Shown piece by piece: positions 35,333-43,331 of a stretch of DNA of 64,000 nucleotides. Under the pieces are notes generated by a model. It was not told the origin of the DNA. It worked only from the letters and a program-made list of their open reading frames with translations, and did no database searches. How positions within the stretch are numbered: position 1 is the first letter of the stretch; every line of letters starts with the position of its first letter. The stretch lies in assembly GCF_900100005.1 (NCBI RefSeq), contig NZ_FNEB01000002.1, positions 310,001 to 374,000 of the forward strand. The letters are read 5' to 3'. A program made the position numbers and the translations under genes. The stretch is from Lutimaribacter saemankumensis. Lineage in GTDB: Bacteria > Pseudomonadota > Alphaproteobacteria > Rhodobacterales > Rhodobacteraceae.

Positions 35333-36945
35333 GCCGCGCTCCGTTTCTTCAGGTGGCGCAGGTCATGTGTGCCGGGGGCCTCCAGCAGATCGGCGGCCAT
35401 TGTCTTGAGTTCGCCTCGCTGGATCTTCTGCGTTGCCGTCAGCGGCAGGACATCGACAAATGCGATGTATCCGGGCGCCTTGTAGTAGGCGAGCTGCGTC
35501 AGGCACCAGCGGGTTATGTCCTCGGCCATTTGCGGGGACGGGTCATCGACGACAAGACAGGCGAACACCTCGTCGCCGCGGACAGCGTCGGGAACGGCCG
35601 CAACGGCGGCGGACCGGATCGCGGGGTGGCGCATCAGAATGGATTCGACCTCGACCGCGGCGATATTTTCGCCCGAGCGGCGGATCACGTTCTTCTTTCG
35701 GTCGACAAAGAACATCGACCCGTCCGGTTCCTGCCGGACGATGTCGCCGGTGTGGAACCAGCCGCCTTCCCAGGCCTCGCCGGTGGCGGCGGGGTTCTTG
35801 TAATACTCGGCGAAAAAGCCCCGGCGCGGATCGTCGCCCGCGTGACGCACCAGCAATTCGCCCGGCGCACCGCCGGTGTCGTTGCCATGATCGTCGACAA
35901 TACGGATTTCCAGATCAGCGCCCGGCTTGCCCAGGCAGCTTTCACCGACACGGCGCGGCAGGTGATTGGCGCAGATGACCGCACCAGCCCCGGTTTCGGT
36001 CATTGCCCATGCCTCGATCAGGGGAAAGCCAAAGCGGTTTTCAAAGGCTTCGTGCAGTTTCGGATCAACCCCGGCCCCAAAACCAAACCTTACCGTATGG
36101 TTTTTGTCATTCTCGGTTTCCGCCATGCCCATCAGCATGGATGGCATTACACCCAGGTAATGCAGGCAGGTCGCCCTGCTGTCGCGCACCGATTGCCACC
36201 AGGTGCGCGGATGGAACCGGTCAAGCACCGTCAGACACCCGCCAACCGCGATCATCGCCATCAGCGAATAGGCCATCGCGTTCATGTGAAAGATGGGAAG
36301 CGGCGTAATCATCCGCTCACCGTCCGTCGACAACGCGCACAACCCGCCTGCCCCGGCATACCAGCGCCCGGCCATCAGGAAGTATTCGTTCGGAAGAACG
36401 CAGCCTTTCGGTTGCCCGGTCGTTCCCGACGTGTAAAGCATTGCTGCTTCTGCTTTTTCCTGCTCACCTTTGGCGATGTTGGCATCGGCGCGCGGTGCCG
36501 GCACAGGATCGCCAGGGGCTATGACCGGCATGGTAACTGCCGCCTCTTTCGCGGCCTGCGCCAGGTCATCGACCCGCGACCCTACAGAAACCGCTAGCGC
36601 AGGTTCCGCGTGCCCCACCATATAGGACAACTCGGCCGCGCGCAGATCGGGGTTAACCGGAACGATCGAAGCGCCGATCTTGTTCAATGCGAGGAACCAG
36701 AGAAAGAATGCGGGCCGGTTTTCCAGCAGAACCATGACGCGGTGCCCTGCGCCATAGCCGGCATCCGCCAGATTTCCCGCGATCTCATCGACCAGCCCAG
36801 ACACCATACTATAGCGTATGTTTCCGGCTTCGATTCCATATACGCCTGCCGTTTCGGGCAGAACGCACAGCATATCGCGATCCGGCCAGTGCGCCGCACT
36901 GGCGGCAAAGGCCGCGTAGATACTTGGGCAATCTGCTGCGATCAT
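35329..36945 (-). CDS. AMP-forming acyl-CoA ligase
   Basis: ANL-superfamily ligase of 538 aa. Motifs: P-loop LYTSGTTGQPKG, A5 WAMTETGAG, A7 WFHTGDIV, A8 FVDRKKNVIRRSGENIA and the C-terminal TATQKIQRGEL carrying the adenylation lysine (TQKIQR). It activates a carboxylic acid to a CoA thioester. 4-base overlaps link it to the dioxygenase beta subunit and to the thiolase-like gene. The presence of a ligase in a Rieske operon suggests that the substrate bears a carboxylated side chain. It resembles crotonobetaine/carnitine-CoA ligases in length and motifs. Confidence 0.92.
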   Translation of the reverse strand: MIAADCPSIYAAFAASAAHWPDRDMLCVLPETAGVYGIEAGNIRYSMVSGLVDEIAGNLADAGYGAGHRVMVLLENRPAFFLWFLALNKIGASIVPVNPDLRAAELSYMVGHAEPALAVSVGSRVDDLAQAAKEAAVTMPVIAPGDPVPAPRADANIAKGEQEKAEAAMLYTSGTTGQPKGCVLPNEYFLMAGRWYAGAGGLCALSTDGERMITPLPIFHMNAMAYSLMAMIAVGGCLTVLDRFHPRTWWQSVRDSRATCLHYLGVMPSMLMGMAETENDKNHTVRFGFGAGVDPKLHEAFENRFGFPLIEAWAMTETGAGAVICANHLPRRVGESCLGKPGADLEIRIVDDHGNDTGGAPGELLVRHAGDDPRRGFFAEYYKNPAATGEAWEGGWFHTGDIVRQEPDGSMFFVDRKKNVIRRSGENIAAVEVESILMRHPAIRSAAVAAVPDAVRGDEVFACLVVDDPSPQMAEDITRWCLTQLAYYKAPGYIAFVDVLPLTATQKIQRGELKTMAADLLEAPGTHDLRHLKKRSAA

Positions 36946-37421
36946 GGCAGTAGCTGGATATTGCCAAAGGCTGCATCGGAATTCAGCAGATCGACCCGCT
37001 TGTTCGCGATGCGCAACTTGCCATCGACCAACTTCAGTTCATGGGTGGCGGTCAGCGCCAGTAGGAACTGATCATCCAGCCGCGTTTCCACGTAATGCAT
37101 GTTGGTGTTGGTGACAAAGCGCCCGGCGGCCTCGTCCATATCATCGACGAAGGGGCGCTGGATCACATGGTGGCAGCGGCTTTTGGGTTTCTGGCTGAAG
37201 GTGCGCGCGCCGTTGAGCCGTTCGACCCGCAGCTTGAGCATGAAGAGATCCTCGTAAAGCAACGAGGTCACGTGAAGCGGATCTTCCTGCTTCCAGTCGA
37301 GCGGCATCCAGTAGTGACCATCGGGCAGCCAGAGTTCCAGCCACTCGTCATAGCGGCCTTCGTCCAGCATGCGGACTTCGTCATAGATGAAATCGATCAG
37401 GTCGTCGCGCGTGATGGTCAT
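36942..37421 (-). CDS. Aromatic-ring-hydroxylating dioxygenase beta subunit
   Basis: Small subunit of 159 aa with the cystatin-like NTF2 fold of ring-hydroxylating dioxygenases: LIDFIYDEVRMLDEGRYDEWLELW, DGHYWMPLDWKQ, the structural TRRCHHV-like KSRCHHVIQRP and the C-terminal KLRIANKRVDLLNSDAA. It assembles with the alpha subunit as an a3b3 hexamer. Its ATG overlaps the alpha subunit stop by 4 bases. Confidence 0.93.
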   Translation of the reverse strand: MTITRDDLIDFIYDEVRMLDEGRYDEWLELWLPDGHYWMPLDWKQEDPLHVTSLLYEDLFMLKLRVERLNGARTFSQKPKSRCHHVIQRPFVDDMDEAAGRFVTNTNMHYVETRLDDQFLLALTATHELKLVDGKLRIANKRVDLLNSDAAFGNIQLLP

Positions 37422-38758
37422 TCCGCGGCCTCCTTGGTGGTCATGTCGGCAGTCATGAACTTGACCCAGGCATGAAACTGGTTGCGCATCTGGCGTTCGG
37501 TGGTGCCGTTTTCCACGCGCTCTTCGTCGAAGTTTTCGTCTTCTTCATAGAGCCGCTGGACGTTGACCCATTCCATCCCGTCGGCATGCAGCCCCTCTTG
37601 TGCGCGTTCGTACATTTCAAGGTCGTCATGCCCGACGATTGATGTCGGCGCGTTGATCATGCGGTTGTACATCGCGGTACGGGCCAGCAATTCGTCGGGC
37701 GCGTCGACAAGGCGGTAGATATAGCTTTCGACCAGGGTCTTGTCGGCAGCGAGCGGAATGAAGACACGCAGCTGCTGGATCGGGCCCTTGATCATGATGT
37801 TGGGGAAATAGACGGTGTTGTGCCGGTTTTCGGACAAGATCGCCTTTGCCTTTTCCTCGCCATAGGTTTCGGTCAGCGCCTCGAAATACCCCGGTATCGC
37901 CGAGTAGTTCGAATGGATCGAATGATGCACGCCGGTATGGCCGTGCCCGTTGGGCCAGGTCCGTATCCCCATGTTTTCAAAGAATTCATAGGGCGACATG
38001 AATGGCGCGATGATTTCCATCGCGGGCGGCTTGGGATCATCTTCGGTATAGCCCAGGTCTTTCCAGATCTGCACCGCTGTGCCCGCGCTGCTTTCATGCG
38101 CGACCATCGGGTGGCAGGTGTCGGTCTGGTTTTCGACCAGCATCTTCCAGTTGCACTGATGCATGTAGCGCAGGGGCGGGCCTGCAACCTCGAGCCGGCC
38201 GGCGGGCGAGCGGTCAACCATGTTGTCGAGCGATGACAGGCTGTCGCCAAAGAATTCGTCAAAGGAAATGCCCTCTTCTGCGAGGCGGGCAAAAACGAAG
38301 CCGCGGTAATTGTGTACCGCGCCGACGGCCTTCATTCCCTTTCCGGTTTGCTGATCTTCCAGCCCGGTGCCTTCGTAGCCTTTCTTCAGCGGGATCGCCA
38401 AAAGGCAGCCGTCGGTTTTGAACGACCAGGCGTGATAGGGACAGCGAAAGAACTTGCCGGTGTTCCCGGTGCGGTCAATCGCGATCTTGGTGCCCTTGTG
38501 CGGGCAGCGGTTGTAGAGAACCTTGATCTCGTTGTCGGTGTGGCGAACCATGATGACCGGCTGGTCGCCGATCTGGGTGGTGAAATAATCGCCCTTGTTG
38601 GGCGTCTGGCTGTCATGGCCGACGAAGACCCACGCATTGGCGAACAGGTGCTTCATTTCGAGCCGATAGATTTCAGGGTCGATATAGACATCGCGGTGCA
38701 CTTCGCGCCCGCGCACCAGCGCGGCGACCGCCTGCGGATTATCGGTGTAACGTCCCAT
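37418..38758 (-). CDS. Rieske aromatic-ring-hydroxylating dioxygenase alpha subunit
   Basis: Catalytic subunit of 446 aa. The Rieske centre is CPHKG (CxH) and CPYHAW (CxxH), 17 residues apart as expected. The mononuclear iron site is in ENQTDTCHPMVAH, which supplies the bridging Asp and two His. It resembles benzoate/anthranilate/salicylate-type oxygenases more than biphenyl-type ones. The enzyme would add O2 to an aromatic acid, giving a cis-diol or hydroxylated product. It lies 11 bases behind the reductase gene and overlaps the beta subunit gene. Confidence 0.94.
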   Translation of the reverse strand: MGRYTDNPQAVAALVRGREVHRDVYIDPEIYRLEMKHLFANAWVFVGHDSQTPNKGDYFTTQIGDQPVIMVRHTDNEIKVLYNRCPHKGTKIAIDRTGNTGKFFRCPYHAWSFKTDGCLLAIPLKKGYEGTGLEDQQTGKGMKAVGAVHNYRGFVFARLAEEGISFDEFFGDSLSSLDNMVDRSPAGRLEVAGPPLRYMHQCNWKMLVENQTDTCHPMVAHESSAGTAVQIWKDLGYTEDDPKPPAMEIIAPFMSPYEFFENMGIRTWPNGHGHTGVHHSIHSNYSAIPGYFEALTETYGEEKAKAILSENRHNTVYFPNIMIKGPIQQLRVFIPLAADKTLVESYIYRLVDAPDELLARTAMYNRMINAPTSIVGHDDLEMYERAQEGLHADGMEWVNVQRLYEEDENFDEERVENGTTERQMRNQFHAWVKFMTADMTTKEAAE

Positions 38759-38769
38759 TTCGTTCTCCC

Positions 38770-39717
38770 TTACAGGTCCAGAACCAGCCGCTCGGATTTC
38801 GCGCGGCTGACGCAGATTTGCATGACCTTGCCTTCGGCTTTTTCAGCGTCGGACAGTACCACATCGCGATGATCGGGGGTGCCTTCGATCACGTCCGTCT
38901 GGCAGATACCGCAATCCCCGCGCTGGCAATCATAGATCAGGTCGATACCGCCTTCTTCCAGCACTTCGATAATCGTCTTGCCGGGCGGGACGGTAAAAGT
39001 CTGGCCGGTCGATGCTATTTCGACTTCGAAAGGCTGGTCGCCCTCTTGCCCGGCGCTGCCGTTGTCAAAGAGTTCGACATGCACGCGGTCGGCCGGGATG
39101 CCCGCCGCCTCGGCGCGTGAGCGGGCGGCGTCCATAAGCCCTTTGGGACCGCAGATGTAGAGGTGCCGATCGCCCATCCCCGAGATCAGAGCATCGAGAT
39201 CCAGCGCGCTGTCGTCGTCGTCACAATGGATGTGCAGATCGCCGCCAAGCATGTCGGCAAGCTCATCGGCATAGGCCATCACATCGCGGCTGCGCCCGGC
39301 GTAGTGAAGGGTCGCAGGAGTTCCCTGCGCGCGCAGTGCGGCGGCCATGGAAATCATCGGCGTGATCCCGATACCGCCAGCCAGCAGAACGGCGTGGGCG
39401 CCCGGCGTCACGGGAAAATCGCATTTTGGTGCGGCAACCTGCACTTCGTCGCCTTCCTTGCGCGTGTGCATGAATTTCGATCCACCTGCACCGTCCTCTT
39501 CCTGTTGAACGGCGATCGTGAACTGGCCGGGCGCGGTGCGCGCATCGTCCCAGGCGATCAGGGAATAGGCGCGGTCGCCGCCGTCCACATCGACGCGAAT
39601 ATGCGCGCCGGCATCCCAATCAGGCAGTGCGCCGCCTTGTGGCGCGGCCAGAGTGAATTCGGAAATGCGCGCTGTCAGCGGGCGGATCCGCATCACGCGC
39701 AGCGTCTGTTTGGTCAT
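38770..39717 (-). CDS. Phthalate-dioxygenase-type reductase (FMN, NAD, 2Fe-2S)
   Basis: Electron-transfer protein of 315 aa in PDR order: flavin domain with RAYSLI, NAD domain starting ADEVQVAAPK/HAVLLAGGIGITPMISM, then a C-terminal plant-type ferredoxin with the CQRGDCGIC cluster loop and a final Cys in MQICVSRA. It passes electrons from NAD(P)H to the Rieske oxygenase encoded next and might also serve the nearby P450. It is the first gene of the operon; a candidate operator lies at 39742-39755. Pairing of a PDR-type reductase with an alpha-beta oxygenase is less usual than with alpha-only oxygenases. Confidence 0.93.
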   Translation of the reverse strand: MTKQTLRVMRIRPLTARISEFTLAAPQGGALPDWDAGAHIRVDVDGGDRAYSLIAWDDARTAPGQFTIAVQQEEDGAGGSKFMHTRKEGDEVQVAAPKCDFPVTPGAHAVLLAGGIGITPMISMAAALRAQGTPATLHYAGRSRDVMAYADELADMLGGDLHIHCDDDDSALDLDALISGMGDRHLYICGPKGLMDAARSRAEAAGIPADRVHVELFDNGSAGQEGDQPFEVEIASTGQTFTVPPGKTIIEVLEEGGIDLIYDCQRGDCGICQTDVIEGTPDHRDVVLSDAEKAEGKVMQICVSRAKSERLVLDL

Positions 39718-39741
39718 TGTCGCGTCTCCCTTGCCGATAAG

Positions 39742-39755
39742 TATGAAAATTCATA
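39742..39755. promoter_or_regulatory. Candidate MarR operator TATGAA-AA-TTCATA
   Basis: A 6+2+6 inverted repeat in the divergent spacer between the reductase operon and the marR gene at 39859. A 14-base relative (12 of 14 identical) stands before the TRAP operon at 41687. It probably binds the adjacent MarR protein. Confidence 0.55.
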
Positions 39756-39858
39756 TAATTTCGGTCAAGCCTTTTCTTTCAAGCCGGCCAAACGCCCTTT
39801 TCGTTGACTTTTCCGGTATTTCCCGGCTTTTGGAAGGGCCCGAGACAAAGGACCGACG

Positions 39859-40341
39859 ATGCAGAACGCCACCGCACCACATGACGAAGGCGCAGAAGGA
39901 GAAGAGGGATTCGTCTCGAATTACCTGCTTTACCTGCTCGCCGCGGCAAGCGAGGCGGCAAGCGCGCAGTTTCATGCCGAAGTGCGCCAAAAGGGTCTGC
40001 GCGTGCCGGAATGGCGGGTGCTTGCGTGGCTGCATGACCGCGACGGCGAAATGATCACGCGGCTTGCACGGATTTCGCTGATCGAACAATCGCGGCTGAC
40101 AAAGATCATCATCCAGATGGAAGAGCGCGGGCTGGTCACACGGCAAGGCGACGCACAAGACCGGCGCCGTGTCCGTGTCTGGCTGACCAACAAGGGCCGG
40201 ACCCTGGCGCAAGGCCTTGTTGCCGATGCCCGCATTCACGAGGCGCAGGTGCTTTCCATCCTCGAAGGCGGGGATGGCGCGCGCCTGAAACCCGCACTTT
40301 CCGCGTTGCTGCGCGAGCTTGACCCCGAAAGCCGGGGCTGA
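39859..40341 (+). CDS. MarR-family transcriptional regulator
   Basis: MarR protein of 160 aa. The winged helix is VPEWRVLAWLHDRDG, ITRLARISLIEQSRLTKIIIQMEERG and the wing QDRRRVRVWLTNKG. It is divergent from the Rieske operon and convergent with the P450 gene, 6 bases apart. The paired inverted repeats at 39742 and 41687 suggest that it controls the Rieske operon, the P450 and the TRAP operon together, probably released by the aromatic substrate. Confidence 0.92.
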   Translation: MQNATAPHDEGAEGEEGFVSNYLLYLLAAASEAASAQFHAEVRQKGLRVPEWRVLAWLHDRDGEMITRLARISLIEQSRLTKIIIQMEERGLVTRQGDAQDRRRVRVWLTNKGRTLAQGLVADARIHEAQVLSILEGGDGARLKPALSALLRELDPESRG

Positions 40342-40347
40342 CCCCGG

Positions 40348-41577
40348 CTATTGCATGACGGCGGGCAGTTTCGCATAGCCGCGAAACCGCATCCTTCCCC
40401 CCAGTTCGCGCCCTTCCTTGATCCGGTAGTCGGGAAACCGCTCCAACAGGCGGCCGATGGCGATGCGCCCTTCGAGCCGTGCAAGCGTCAGCCCGACGCA
40501 AACATGCGGCCCCCCGGCAAAGGCCAGGTGGCGGTTCGGCTTGCGCGTGATATCGAACCTTTGCGGGTCGTCGAATACGGCCGGGTCGCGGTTGGCCGCG
40601 CCAATCACAAGATGCAGGTTTGTGCCCTTGGGCACTTTCAGGCCGTCGATCTCGATCTCTTGCGTGGTTTCCCGGTTCCCCAACTGGTTGGGCGAGGCGT
40701 AGCGCAGGAACTCTTCGATCGCCGTGGTGATCAGGCCCGGATTTTCCAGCAGCCGCGCCTTTTCCTCGGGGTGATCGTTCAGCAGGGCCAACCCGTTGCC
40801 GATCAGGTTCGTGGTGGTTTCGTGCCCCGCGTTCAGGATGAAGATGCAGTTTTGCAGCAGCTCGATCTCGCTGAGTTGCGCATCGGCCCCTTCGCCCCGG
40901 ATCAGGCGGGTCAGAACGTCGGTTTCGGGATCGCCCGGTTTTGCGCGGCGGCGGGCAACGAGATCTTCGAGATAGGTCTTGAACTCGGTCACGCTGTCAT
41001 GGCCGCGTTTGAGTTGCTCTTCGGTCAACGTCGGCTCCAACGCCCCAAGGATCGCCAGCGACCAGTCGCGCAGCGGCCCTCGCTCATCCATCGGGACATC
41101 CAGCAGGTTGCCGATGATCTGGATCGGGATCGAGCTTGCGAAATCCTCGATCAGGTCGACCTCGTCCTTCCCTTCCATCCGGTCGAGCAGGTAATCGACG
41201 GTCGAAACTAGGCCGGGTTCCATCCGCTGGATCGCACGCGGCGTCAGCGCCGAGGTCATGATCTTGCGCACGCGTGTGTGCAGCGGCGGATCGCTGAAAA
41301 CCAGCGAGGTCGTGTGATGTTCGAACAGCGGGCTGCCGACGCCGAATTTCGGGGCGAATGCCTGTTTCTTGTCGGACGAATAAAGCGTGGTGTCCTTGTA
41401 GATCCGCTCAAGGTCGGCGTGGCGCGACAGCAGCACGGACCCGTCCGGCTGCGGCAATACGGGCGCGTGTTCAAGAAGCGCGGCATACCAGGGGAACGGA
41501 TCGTCCACGAACCCCGCCGGCGGTGCGGCCAGGTCAAACCCCTTGGCCTTGTCTGCGGATATCGGCTGAGTGCTCAT
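40348..41577 (-). CDS. Cytochrome P450
   Basis: Soluble bacterial P450 of 409 aa. It shows the I-helix oxygen-activation motif NAGHETTTN, the ExxR motif in EEFLRYASPNQLGNR and the haem-ligand loop FAGGPHVCVG with the cysteine thiolate. Redox partners are not adjacent, though the PDR-type reductase at 38770 is close. It probably hydroxylates or demethylates a small aromatic or alicyclic acid taken up by the TRAP system divergently encoded 170 bases away. The CYP family cannot be assigned by eye. Confidence 0.93.
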   Translation of the reverse strand: MSTQPISADKAKGFDLAAPPAGFVDDPFPWYAALLEHAPVLPQPDGSVLLSRHADLERIYKDTTLYSSDKKQAFAPKFGVGSPLFEHHTTSLVFSDPPLHTRVRKIMTSALTPRAIQRMEPGLVSTVDYLLDRMEGKDEVDLIEDFASSIPIQIIGNLLDVPMDERGPLRDWSLAILGALEPTLTEEQLKRGHDSVTEFKTYLEDLVARRRAKPGDPETDVLTRLIRGEGADAQLSEIELLQNCIFILNAGHETTTNLIGNGLALLNDHPEEKARLLENPGLITTAIEEFLRYASPNQLGNRETTQEIEIDGLKVPKGTNLHLVIGAANRDPAVFDDPQRFDITRKPNRHLAFAGGPHVCVGLTLARLEGRIAIGRLLERFPDYRIKEGRELGGRMRFRGYAKLPAVMQ

Positions 41578-41686
41578 GCGTCCTCCCTCCCTCAGGTTGC
41601 ATAGGTCAGTGAATCCTTGACAGAAAAACCGACCGTGTGGTCGATTTTACAAAATACAGGTTCACAAGCCAGTGATTCTGTGGATA

Positions 41687-41700
41687 TATGAAATTGCATA
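41687..41700. promoter_or_regulatory. Candidate MarR operator TATGAAATTGCATA
   Basis: Imperfect inverted repeat in the spacer between the P450 gene and dctP. It matches the site at 39742-39755 in 12 of 14 bases and extends to TATATG-N6-CATATA (41685-41702). Confidence 0.5.
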
Positions 41701-41747
41701 TAATCGCCGGGCGCAACCGGTCCGGCGCGCAAACGGGAGGTAATGAC

Positions 41748-42764
41748 ATGAAACTGACCAAGCTGATGGCCAGCGCCGCGATTGCCGTGGCCGCCGCCAC
41801 CGCAAGCTTTGCCGAAGAGAACCTCGTGATCTCGAGCTGGCTGCCGCCGACCCATCCGATCAACACGGAGATGCTGCAGGGTCTGGCCGACATGATGGCC
41901 GAAGCGACCGGAGGCGAAGTGACCGCGGAAATCAAGATGGGCCTTGCCCCGCCCCCGGCCCAGATGGACCTGGTGATGGATGGCGCGGCCGACGTGACCA
42001 TTATTTTCCACGGCTACCAGCCAGGCCGCTTCGTTGCGACCAAGCTGATCGAGCTGCCGGGCTATGAAGGCAACGCCGAGGCCGCTTCGGTTGCCTACTG
42101 GCGCGTCCATGAGGCGCATCTGGCACAGCTCGACGAACATCGCGGTGTCAAGCTGATCGGCCTGTCCACCCACGGCCCGGGTCAGATCCATTCGAACAAG
42201 GAAGTGACCTCGCTCGACGATCTGAACGGCCTGAAAACACGCCTTGGCGGCGGTGTTTCCGCCGATGTCGGCGCCGAACTGGGCCTTGTCGGTATCCAGG
42301 TGCCCGCACCCAAGGTCTATGAAACGCTCGATAGCGGCGCGGCCGATGCCGTGGCGATGAACATGGGTGAGCGTATCAGCTTCAAGCTGAACGAAGTTGC
42401 CAAGAACGTCTACGAAATGCCCGGCGGATTCTATCGCGGCTCGTTCGCCGTGCTGATGAGCCAGGAAAAATTCGACAGCCTGCCCGAAGCCGCGCAGAAA
42501 GCGCTGGAAGAAAACGTGTTCGGCGAACCCTTCAGCCGCATGATGGGCAAGGCATGGGACGACAGCGACGACCGCGCCCGCAAGGCCACCGAAGAGGCCG
42601 GCGACAACAAGATCGTCACCGCGTCCGAGGCCGACCAGGCGAAATTCGCCGATATGGCCGCCCGCGTCCGTGAAAAGATCCTGGCGGAAATCGCTGCGAC
42701 CGGCATCGACGCCCAGGCCGCATACGAGATGGTCAAGGCCGAGATGGCCAAGGAATCGATGTAA
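41748..42764 (+). CDS. dctP: TRAP transporter solute receptor, DctP family
   Basis: Periplasmic receptor of 338 aa. Signal peptide MKLTKLMASAAIAVAAATASFA, then EENLVISSWLPPTHPIN. The DctP core includes the LNGLKTRLGGG strand with the ligand-binding arginine, VPAPKVYETLDSGAADAV and FYRGSFAVLMSQEKFD. The ATG at 41748 is preceded by GGGAGGT; an upstream in-frame ATG at 41688 would add residues before the signal peptide. It feeds the dctQM genes behind the hairpin at 42774. An aromatic or alicyclic carboxylate used by the Rieske/P450 genes is the likely ligand. Confidence 0.95.
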   Translation: MKLTKLMASAAIAVAAATASFAEENLVISSWLPPTHPINTEMLQGLADMMAEATGGEVTAEIKMGLAPPPAQMDLVMDGAADVTIIFHGYQPGRFVATKLIELPGYEGNAEAASVAYWRVHEAHLAQLDEHRGVKLIGLSTHGPGQIHSNKEVTSLDDLNGLKTRLGGGVSADVGAELGLVGIQVPAPKVYETLDSGAADAVAMNMGERISFKLNEVAKNVYEMPGGFYRGSFAVLMSQEKFDSLPEAAQKALEENVFGEPFSRMMGKAWDDSDDRARKATEEAGDNKIVTASEADQAKFADMAARVREKILAEIAATGIDAQAAYEMVKAEMAKESM

Positions 42765-42773
42765 ACCCACGCG

Positions 42774-42800
42774 AAGGGGCCGGCCTATCTCCGGCCCCTT
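42774..42800 (+). terminator. Hairpin between dctP and dctQ
   Basis: Perfect 10-bp stem (AAGGGGCCGG with CCGGCCCCTT), 7-base loop, 10 bases after the dctP stop. Same role proposed as for the hairpins at 727, 6494, 25401 and 53011. Confidence 0.65.
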
Positions 42801-42821
42801 CCCCCAATCCGGTCTGCCCGC

Positions 42822-43331
42822 ATGTCCCTGCTGAAACGCCTTGCCCAGCTGGCCGCAGTTCTTCCCATCCTTGTCGCTTCGATCACGCTTTTCGCGCTGA
42901 TGGTGCTGACGTTCTGCGATGTGATCCTGCGATCCGCCTTCAACGCACCGATCGAGGCCGCGACCGAGCTGACCCGCATCGCCATCGCGGTGATCGTGTT
43001 TTCGGCCCTGCCGTTGCTGTCCGCGCGCGGTCAGCATATCTCGGTCGATCTGCTGGACCCGCTGTTTGCGCGGATGCACCTTGCGCGGCTGCGCGACGGT
43101 GTGGTGAACCTCGCCTGCGGCGTGATGCTGTATTTCCCGGCCAGCCGCGTGATCGACCTGGCGCAGCGCGCGCGCAGCTATGGCGATCAGACCGAATACC
43201 TGAACATTCCCACATACCTGATCGGGTGGTTCATCGCGATCATGAGCTTTGCCACCGCCCTGGTGCTGATCCTGCGTGGCGCCGTGATCCTGTTTGCCCC
43301 TTCCAAGCTGAGACTGATCCGCAATGACTGA
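42822..43331 (+). CDS. dctQ: TRAP transporter small permease, DctQ family
   Basis: Small membrane subunit of 169 aa with four predicted helices (first LAAVLPILVASITLFALMVL). The conserved DctQ segment is IEAATELTRIAIAVIVFSALPLL, followed by SARGQHISVDLLDPL. It overlaps the dctM start by 8 bases, which implies coupled translation. Confidence 0.92.
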   Translation: MSLLKRLAQLAAVLPILVASITLFALMVLTFCDVILRSAFNAPIEAATELTRIAIAVIVFSALPLLSARGQHISVDLLDPLFARMHLARLRDGVVNLACGVMLYFPASRVIDLAQRARSYGDQTEYLNIPTYLIGWFIAIMSFATALVLILRGAVILFAPSKLRLIRND

